Below, in pieces: positions 57,228 through 64,000 of a DNA stretch of 64,000 nucleotides. The stretch comes from Silurus meridionalis (taxonomy: Eukaryota; Chordata; Actinopteri; Siluriformes; Siluridae), in contig NC_060892.1 in assembly GCF_014805685.1 (NCBI RefSeq), positions 689,990 to 753,989 on the forward strand. Reading direction: 5' to 3'. The notes below the pieces were generated by a model. The model did no database searches. It was not told the origin of the DNA and saw only the letters and a program-made list of their open reading frames with translations. Numbering within the stretch: the stretch's first letter is position 1; each line of letters starts with the position of its first letter. Position numbers and translations under genes: made by a program.

Positions 57228-57764
57228 GCAGTGTCCAATCACGCCACACTGACCAGACCCTGCCAAGAGTGAGGGCCTCGGCACCAGCACGTGGGACAGA
57301 GGAGCCGGGGTGGCTCTGAGGTCGAGGCCATAGAACCTGACAAAGGTCAGCGGGTGGACCAACCCGCAGCGTCACAGGCGTCCCGGAGTGACACTCATGT
57401 GCACCCGGCCGCAGAGGCCGCCACACTCCGGCGGGCGAGCCCTGACCGCGATCGGGCGGGGACCAGGACTCGCAGCCGAACAACTGCACCAACCACCTCC
57501 AAGGACTCGTCCTGTGGAGATAAGCACCCAGTGCTCGCACTGGACACAGCCGGTCTCGTAACCCCTGGTCGGGGCTATAATAGAGGAGGGCAGAATGCCT
57601 GTAACACGACACATCGTGTGGGAGCACCTGGCCCGTGTAAGAACACTCTGGGCATGCCAGGGGCAACTCCAGGTGGGACGAGGCAACTGCCAAGTCCCAG
57701 ACAGGCACTCCAGTCGTGTCCCGGGCCACAGCCTCCGGGCGCCGCGGAGGAAGCGTGTCACCAA
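57220..57764 (-). pseudogene. DIRS tyrosine recombinase remnant
   Basis: The - strand frame at 57729-57220 has DRLCPVRALGAYLHRTSPWR and QLFGCESW, the usual core-binding/catalytic entry of DIRS recombinases (LCPVRAL, then QLFV). Downstream text is out of register, and an overlapping 130-codon frame (57764-57372) shows a frameshift. I could not find a full R...HxxR...Y set, so it is scored as broken. Confidence 0.65.
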
Positions 57765-58084
57765 TGGGACCTACCCAGCGAACACGGAAACCCTCAGGGT
57801 CGAAGGGTTAACCCAAACTGTACCTGCAAAACACCAGAACTGAACCGACCGGGCAGTCATCTGGGTCCAAGTCATGGTGCTCACACCGTGACGCGAACAG
57901 TCGCCATCGTGCGGCATACGACCTCCTCATGGAGGAGCTCTGGAGTGAGAGGGGCCTCTACTACCTCGGTAGAGAACAGCCGCTACAAACTGTGTCCCCT
58001 CAGGGGCCACAGGCTCCACAACACCGGGCGGGGTGAACCAGGGTTCCGCCCGCCAACCAGGTGCTACCGGAGGAGACAGACTCC

Positions 58085-58929
58085 CTACCGGCAAAACTTT
58101 CCCAGAACTCCCGAGAGCAGCGCAATCGGGGAAAAGCGTACAGGCGTAGCCTCGGCCAAGACCGTCCACGGCAGCCACTGTCTCGACAGGCGTCTGCTCA
58201 GGCATCCAACCGTCCGGGATGTAACCGGCTCTAAATGAGAGGAGTTCGTCCGGGACCACAAGAGACCCCTGCGCCCGTTGCTCGCAAGGGCGAGACCGAG
58301 GTCCCCGGTGGGCGATGTCGAGACCACCGCAGCATTGTCGGCGGACCAACACATAGCGATCTCTAAGGACTGGGAGAAAGAGTTGTAACTCAACAACACT
58401 GCCAGCACCTCCGGCAACCTATGTGCCACAAGAGGCGGGCGCTCCACAGACCCTGGGAGGAGTGGCCACTCATGACCGCTCCCCACCCCGTGATGGAAGC
58501 GCCCGTCGTTAGCGTTACGCGACGACAAGGAGTCCCTAAAACGGGGCCTCGGGACAGAACGTAAGGTTCTACCATGCAACCAAGGCTCGTGGGCACACCG
58601 TAAGACCTTGATGTGATGACACAGACTCCCTCAGGGGGAGAACCTACTGCCCCGGAGCCACCACTGGAGGGGCCACATGCGGACACTGCCGACATGAGAC
58701 CCAGCAGCCTCTGGAACTGCCTCACAGTGACCAGGCGGCCTGCCCCTACCCTCCTGACTGCAGTGAGGATGACTACAAACCGGGCGGGAGACAACCGTGC
58801 CCGCAACTCGGCCGAGTCCCACACCACGCCGAGAAAGTGGCCCTCCGCGCTGGGAAAGTACACACAACCCGGCGTCCCAGTCCGAACCCCAGTACCTTCA
58901 TGCAGGCGGGAACAGCACCTCAATGCCAA
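58085..58929 (-). pseudogene. DIRS RNase H region remnant
   Basis: Two overlapping - frames give FLGVVWDSAELRARLSPARF, QFQRLLGLMSAV, CRRVTLTTGASITGWGAVMS (the D of the usual TTDAS motif replaced by G), LLWHIGC, SADNAAVVS, and SRQWLP/RFSPIALLSGVLGKF. The order matches the DIRS RT connection, RNase H and following linker. Confidence 0.8.
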
Positions 58930-58939
58930 ACCGCCAGGT

Positions 58940-59552
58940 GGTCTAATGAGCCACCATCAACCAATCGTTGATATAATACAGAACGCGGATGCCCTGAAGC
59001 CGCAGCGGGGTCAGTGCTGCGTTCACGCACTCTGTGAAGGCACGGGTGAGGCGCTAGGCCGCACGGAAGGACCGATATTGGTAAGCTTCACCAAAGCAAC
59101 CTCAGGAACCTCCGTGCGCGGTGAAGGGCGGCTGCATGGGAGCATGCAACCTCCAGATCTAGCGTATGACAAATCAGTCCTTGGACATGACCTGAGACAC
59201 GACCTCTCTAAACGAGAAACCTGAACCCGAGCCCCAAAAGTGAGTGGTTCAAGTAGCAGAGATCCAGAATGGGACGCAACCCACCGTCCTTCTTCGGAAC
59301 AACGAAGCACGGGCCGTAGCAGCCTGACTCGCAAACTGAGGGGGGAACCACCTCAATGGCCCCTTTCCCCAGGAGTGTGCGCACTCCCTGTTCCAGGACC
59401 AGGGCCTGCACGGGCCGGGGAGGAGAAGATGCGAACCGAATCGCGCAACCCTTCTTCACAGTACGCAGGACCCCCGAGAGACTCCAGGCAGCCCTAAGAC
59501 TGACAGAAAGTCTCCACAGGAGAACCAACCCCTCGGGCTGGCCCCGACCCAC
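58940..59552 (-). pseudogene. DIRS reverse transcriptase remnant
   Basis: A - strand frame 59552-59208 contains GVLRTVKKGCAIRFASSPPR, LLGKGAIEVVPP, CYGPCFVVPKKDGGLRPILD and DLCYLN, then stops. The next part follows in other frames. At about 58985-58945 the catalytic box reads LYYINDWLMVAH: the active-site YxDD has become YIND. A TAG stop follows within two codons of LMVAH. Confidence 0.85.
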
Positions 59553-59588
59553 TCAGAGCGGCTGGGCGGTGCTCTGCAGCCGACCACA

Positions 59589-60015
59589 CCTCCTGAGAGG
59601 TGGCGGAACCCCCGTCCGCAGCGATCACGCGGGCGGAATACGGGAGCAAACCGCTGGAAGCTGCGCCTGAACACGACCCGTGGCAGGGCTAACAGACAGT
59701 CCTCCTGAACCCAAACGGCAGGAGCAGCGTACTGCGGCCGTTGAAGCCTCCTGAGAGGCGGCGGAACCCCCGTCCGCAGCGATCATACGGGCGGAATACT
59801 GGGAGCAAACCGCTGGAAGCTGCGCCTGAACACGACCGTGGCAGGGCTAACAGACAGACCTCCTGAACCCGAACGGCAGGAGCAGCGTGCTGCGGCCGTC
59901 GAAGCCCCTGAGGCGGCGGATGACACCCATCCGCAACGAACTGTCGGCGGAAATAAGGGAGTTAACCGCTAGAGGGAGGCAGCGTCCGAACACCCTGTGG
60001 CAGGGCATGAGGTGC
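59589..60015. repeat. In-element tandem repeat, unit about 158 bp
   Basis: Units begin at about 59589, 59748 and 59905 (cctcctgagaggyggcgg) and contain gcggaacccccgtccgcagc and ctggaagctgcgcctgaaca. About 2.7 copies; the third is the most diverged. It lies in the gag-side region. Confidence 0.85.
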
Positions 60016-60904
60016 GCACCGCCTCCAAAATGCAAGCCATCAGGCCTCGCACCATAGCCCGTTCACCAGAGGCGAGGACGACCTCAGGCCGTCCAGCCCT
60101 CCTCGGCCTAGAGAGTCGCCAGGGCCCCTAGGACCGCCCAGCGAGTCGGGTGGCAACACTCTCTCACCGGGCCATCTCGCTGTGCCTGGGCGTACCAGGC
60201 GCGGCTGCCGCTGAGCAGCTCCATCGGAGCAGCGAGGAACTACCACTGAAACGCCACCGCGCCTCCTGAACCCGCCAGCAATCACCCTTACCCACAGCGT
60301 CACCAGGTCAGGCCAGGAGGGACACCATGACGCTCAGAAGGAAGCTCGCATCATCCCCCATAGCAGGCCAGCCTGGTATGCCTGCAACACACTCATCGTG
60401 TGGAAGCAACCTGTAGCCTGACCTGCCGCGCAGCGCCACCCACCAGAGCCAAGCGGCGCCGTAGGCAAACCGATGGCCGTCACAGGCGCAACACTCGGGA
60501 GAGATAGCTAGCTAGCATCTCCACCACAAGCGGCAACGTCCGTAGCCGCGCCACGCAGATCAATAACATTCGCGCTGGCGAAGAACATCGGAAAAGCATG
60601 CGGCGTCCACGGGCCTCCCAGGACCCAGACACCTCGGTGCGCAGATCAGGGGCGCTGAGGCTGTGACACAGTGCAGGAAACGCACAACCAGCTCACTGGC
60701 GCGCTGCTCCCGCCACACGACCGGCCAAGCTAATCCAGCTCGGACCGGCCCGTGCCACGACCACAAGGAGCTCCATATACAGCACAGGCTGTGAGGAGTC
60801 CGCAGGCTCGCCAGCATCCACCAGCTCAACCTCCTCGGAGAGAGACATGTAATGCTGCGCCGCCCGCACCGGGAGAAGAAGCAGCCGCCAGGCATGCTTC
60901 CCCT

Positions 60905-61455
60905 AATTTCGAAATTTCATCCACCTCGGAGGAAGAATACGGAGCACCGCGTCACACACACGGAAAAGAACCGATACCAAGCGGCGCTCTCCCGGGGCAG
61001 GAGCTCGGCTAGCAGCCGGGAGCGATAGCCACACGGCTAAAGCTAACAGCCGATACCATCGAGCCAAAGCCTCGAGGAAGCGCTCACCTCGGAGGCGCTC
61101 TCTGAAATTCTCCACCTCGGAGGAAGAATACGGAGCACCGCGAACGCACCGGGAAGAACCGTTACCAAGCAGCGCAATCCCGGGAACGGGAGCTCGGCTA
61201 GCAGCCGGGGCGCATAGCCACACGGCTAAATGCTAACAGCCGATACCATCGAGAGCCAAAGCCTCGAGGAAGCGCTCACCTCGGAGGCGCTCTCTGAAAT
61301 TCTCCACCTCGGAGGAAGAATACGGAGCACCGCGTCACACACACGGAAAAGAACCGATACCAAGCGGCGCTCTCCCGGGGCAGGAGCTCGGCTAGCAGCC
61401 GGGGCGCATAGCCACACGGCTAAATGCTAACAACCGATACCCTCGAGAGCCGACT
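60905..61455. repeat. In-element tandem repeat, unit about 191 bp
   Basis: The word ccacctcggaggaagaatac begins at 60921, 61112 and 61304, a period of 191-192 bp. Each unit also holds ggagctcggctagcagccgg and agccacacggctaaa. About 2.9 copies near the 5' side of the DIRS element. - strand frames of 106 and 63 codons cross it. Confidence 0.9.
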
Positions 61456-61602
61456 AAGCACGCTCCTAAGCTAAGCAAACAACACATCGGCTGCGTGTCA
61501 CCCCGAAATGAATCGGGCAAGCAGGAGACACGCAGACGAATTTTGCCTGCATATAAGCTCATGACTGCACAGATAACACACTCAAAGCGCTTACCTGAAC
61601 GA

Positions 61603-61761
61603 GCAGAAGCTAATGTCGCTACCACCGCACAGCCATCTTGTAGCTTCCTGGTTTACGCGACGTCGCCTGTCTATGACGTCACGGCTTGCCTATTGGCTAG
61701 ATTTCACACGTGGTTCAGAGCGTGGTCACGCAGGGGCGTTCCCATAGCGTTTCGACGCAGC
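61603..61761 (-). repeat. DIRS right inverted terminal repeat
   Basis: From gcagaagctaatgtcgctac to cgtttcgacgcagc; complement of 56932-57088. The element continues 20 bases further (tcgagttcctgaaggggaac) to its outer end at 61781. Confidence 0.95.
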
Positions 61762-61781
61762 TCGAGTTCCTGAAGGGGAAC

Positions 61782-61965
61782 TGACTTTACTATCACCCTT
61801 CTGGCAGAATAAGCAACTAATCTCCAAAAGAACACATCTTCCCAGAAGAATGGCGCTTTTTCATAACAGCAAATGGCAATGAAAGGTGGAATAAGATGTT
61901 TAGAAAGAAGCACATAGCAATCTTATGCTCAGGTGTCCACAAAGCTTTTTGGTCATGTTCCAGAT
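61782..61965 (+). mobile_element. Tc1-like element, copy 11, right part
   Basis: tgactttactatcacccttc, acatcttcccagaagaatgg, aagaagcacatagcaatctt and the end caggtgtccacaaagctttt. It continues copy 11 from 56885 with no base gained or lost that I can detect. Confidence 0.9.
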
Positions 61966-62470
61966 TAATGCTTTAACTCATGCTTGCTGATTGAACAAAT
62001 CTATAATTAAGTTATATATTAGTTTGTTTTATAAAGACTCAGAGAGAATGTAGATTAGAAAGTAAGTTTTACTCATTTGGAATTCTTTCTGTCCAACAGT
62101 TACACAAAAGCAAACCCCAAATCCATGATCTCTGTGACCCTTTGACACGTTCCAAAATAAAATAATATGAAACTTTGAAACAAAACCCTTATCATGCTGT
62201 TAAAGTTCAGACTCTCTGCTTCAATCTTGCATCTTAATTTTTTTCATTCTTAGAGCCAAAAGCAATTTGCTGTCTTTTCATAATGACAGAAAAAAACCTT
62301 AATAAATGTTTCCATCCAGACGCTTTGAAATAAACCAGACATAAACGTTCATCAGCTTATTGGCAGTGGAATCAACAAACCCTGACTCAAACACTAACCA
62401 TCGACCTGACATCATAAAACTTACCACATAGAACCATACAATCAATTACATTAACAACAAGCATATATAA
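61966..62470. other. Intergenic, nothing recognised
   Basis: AT-rich unique-looking sequence. Confidence 0.4.
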
Positions 62471-62474
62471 TAGC

Positions 62475-62515
<41 letters not shown>

Positions 62516-62526
62516 CTCTCTCTGTC

Positions 62527-62586
<60 letters not shown>

Positions 62587-62635
62587 TCCTCTATCTCTCT
62601 CTCTCTGTCTGTTTCTCTCTCTCTCTCTCTCCCTC

Positions 62636-62688
<53 letters not shown>

Positions 62689-62714
62689 GTTTCCCTCTCT
62701 CTCTCTCCTTCTCG

Positions 62715-62766
<52 letters not shown>

Positions 62767-62906
62767 ATCTCTCTCTCTGTTTCTCTCTCTCTTTCTCTCT
62801 CTCTCTTCTCTCTCTCTCTCTCTCTCCCTCTCGCTTTCTCTCTCTGTCTCTCTCTCTCTCTCTGTTTCTCTGTCTGTCTCTCTCTCTCTATCTCTATCTC
62901 TCTCTG
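62475..62906. repeat. Long (CT)n polypyrimidine tract
   Basis: About 430 bp of CT dinucleotides broken by ctgtctgtttc and ccctctcgctttc interruptions that themselves repeat. The 135-codon Arg/Glu frame on the - strand is a repeat artefact. Confidence 0.97.
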
Positions 62907-62909
62907 TTG

Positions 62910-64000
62910 AGCTCCACATGCTTATGAGATACTTGTGATCCTGTTTTCTCCTGAGATCCTAACCTGCCTGATCCACTCTGATACCTGATGGACACATGAA
63001 CTTCCTAAAGATCCATGGGATTACTGTATATGATGAACACTGAGGAACCATGAAGATGGATTTTTGTCTGTATTTAAGATTTTAGGACTACAATTACCAT
63101 GAACAGTTCTTACCTCAAGTCACAATCAGTGAACAGCTGATAACCTCAATCATGATAGAGCTATAATGAATGAGAAATAAGGGATGAGGATGAAGTTCCC
63201 AGTAGAGTCTGGTTCCTGTCAGGGAGTTTTCCCCTCACCACCATCATCTCTGAATCACTCATCCAGGATAAAGTTATAGGGATAAATAAAGGCGGTGTAT
63301 CAGTGTTAGTTTCTTAGAGGAGATGATACGATACGACCAGTTATATGAGGTGGTACGAAACATTTGTAGACTAATGGTGTAACTGGTGCTGTTCTGACCC
63401 TCTTCCTGAAGATGAAGATTCATTTTGCAAGGGGACTTTTTTGAAGGTGAAACGGTGTGTAAACGTACATAAAAAAAAAAAAACAGAACAAGTTTAAAAA
63501 CTTTTTAATACCACTTCAAACAATGAGAGAAACTCAGAAGTCTAGACGGGAGCAGCACATGTAGAGGAAAATTACATATAGTGTTTCTCCTCCATTACAC
63601 CATCGAAGTTCATCTATCAAAAGCATCCTTGTATTCTTAAAGAAAAATCTGTCTAGCTCTGGCAACCACGCTCAAAAATCCCCCCAACTCACAAGGCAGC
63701 AATCAACAATCAAACTTTCCAAAAAATATGGTTCCTATTAATATATTTATAAGCTTGAGCCCAAGACCGCATTAAACCAAAAAAAAGGCTTACTTGCAAT
63801 TAGCATTCAGTCCAGCAGCTGACAAATGACCAAGAAAGGCTAAAACACCTGTCCTGGATTTGACAAGTTCTCCAATGCAGCTCAGAAGCTGGAGATTTAT
63901 AGCCACGTCCGTTGTCCGCCTGCTCTCCTCTCTTATCCAGATACAATCAAGTTGTGGAGGGAATTGTACAGGAAATAAATTCCAGCTTTTGAATTTCGTC
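62910..64000. other. Intergenic with L2 and mariner fragments
   Basis: 63000-63110 and 63155-63300 resemble an L2 3' region (agtctggttcctgtcaggga, gttttcccctcaccaccatc). A mariner-like end, tatatgaggtggtacgaaac, begins at about 63342. 63430-64000 shows no recognised feature. Confidence 0.5.

Larger units (their letters stand above)
56886..61781 (-). mobile_element. DIRS1-like tyrosine-recombinase retrotransposon
   Basis: A 4896-bp GC-rich insertion in AT-rich surroundings, coding on the - strand in the order gag region (about 61400-59600), reverse transcriptase (about 59550-58940), RNase H (about 58930-58080), YR region (about 57760-57300). The two ends carry inverted terminal repeats (56932-57088 and 61603-61761) plus unique outer extensions of 46 and 20 bases. 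An internal complementary region (57142-57227) equals the complement of the left extension joined to the complement of the right end. No target duplication is seen: gtacc and tgactt of the host rejoin exactly. These are DIRS1-group hallmarks, not those of LTR or Ngaro elements. All frames are interrupted, so the copy is not autonomous. Confidence 0.9.

Noticed and set aside
57291..58238. 315-codon + strand frame in the GC-rich insertion
   Set aside because: It is the antisense of the DIRS RNase H and YR regions; GC-rich antisense frames stay open by chance, and the - strand carries the recognisable motifs.
58613..59224. 203-codon + strand frame in the GC-rich insertion
   Set aside because: Antisense of the DIRS RT/RNase H region, with no similarity of its own.
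56886..61781. LTR retrotransposon or DNA transposon with long inverted ends
   Set aside because: The repeats are inverted rather than direct, there is an internal complementary region, the coding order ends in a tyrosine recombinase, and no target duplication is present; this fits DIRS1-type elements.
62512..62919. 135-codon Arg/Glu-rich - strand frame
   Set aside because: Pure translation of the (CT)n tract.

Overview
This is vertebrate nuclear DNA, almost certainly from a teleost fish. It is AT-rich and intron-containing, with GT-AG splice sites, and it is full of fish-type repeats: Tc1/mariner derivatives, RTE and L2 LINEs, tRNA-derived SINEs, DIRS elements and long microsatellites. A catfish-like (siluriform) source is plausible from the many Tc1-like copies, but this is only a guess. 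No bacterial-type operons, CRISPR arrays or phage genes are present.

Only two protein-coding genes are supported, both on the + strand and about 3.4 kb apart. The first is yjefn3 (23072-32623, five coding exons visible, a likely 5' exon not found). It encodes a YjeF-N/NAXE-like protein of the AIBP family. The second is cilp2 (35993-48184, nine coding exons, 1256 codons plus stop, frame closed across all splice junctions). It encodes a secreted matrix protein of the cartilage intermediate layer protein family, with signal peptide, WxxW domain, two TSP1 modules, an Ig domain, a furin-type site and the large CILP C-terminal region. The YJEFN3-CILP2 neighbourhood is the same as on human 19p13.11, which supports cilp2 rather than cilp1. 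Nothing suggests that the two products act together; their adjacency is conserved synteny.

Layout. 1-23000 is a gene desert with an RTE LINE remnant, Tc1-like copies, a purine-rich minisatellite (9939-10735), a dead DIRS copy split by a SINE (about 11000-11890), a DNA transposon with CAGTGGYGGGC ends (11980-12913), an L2 reverse transcriptase remnant, a tRNA-Glu SINE (about 14108-14322), a 36-bp CCAAT-containing minisatellite split by an L2 tail (17290-18400) and a near-perfect 51-bp-arm hairpin (22509-22638). 23072-32940 is yjefn3 and 35765-48813 is cilp2 with its promoter and 3' end. 48814-64000 is intergenic and repeat-filled.

The most striking object is a 4896-bp, GC-rich DIRS1-like retrotransposon (56886-61781, coding on the - strand). 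It has inverted terminal repeats and an internal complementary region that reproduces the junction of its two ends, the hallmark of the DIRS1 circular-intermediate mechanism. It sits without target-site duplication inside an older Tc1-like copy. Its genes are broken.

The most interesting protein-level observation is that cilp2 has two consecutive TSP1 exons where human CILP and CILP2 each have one.
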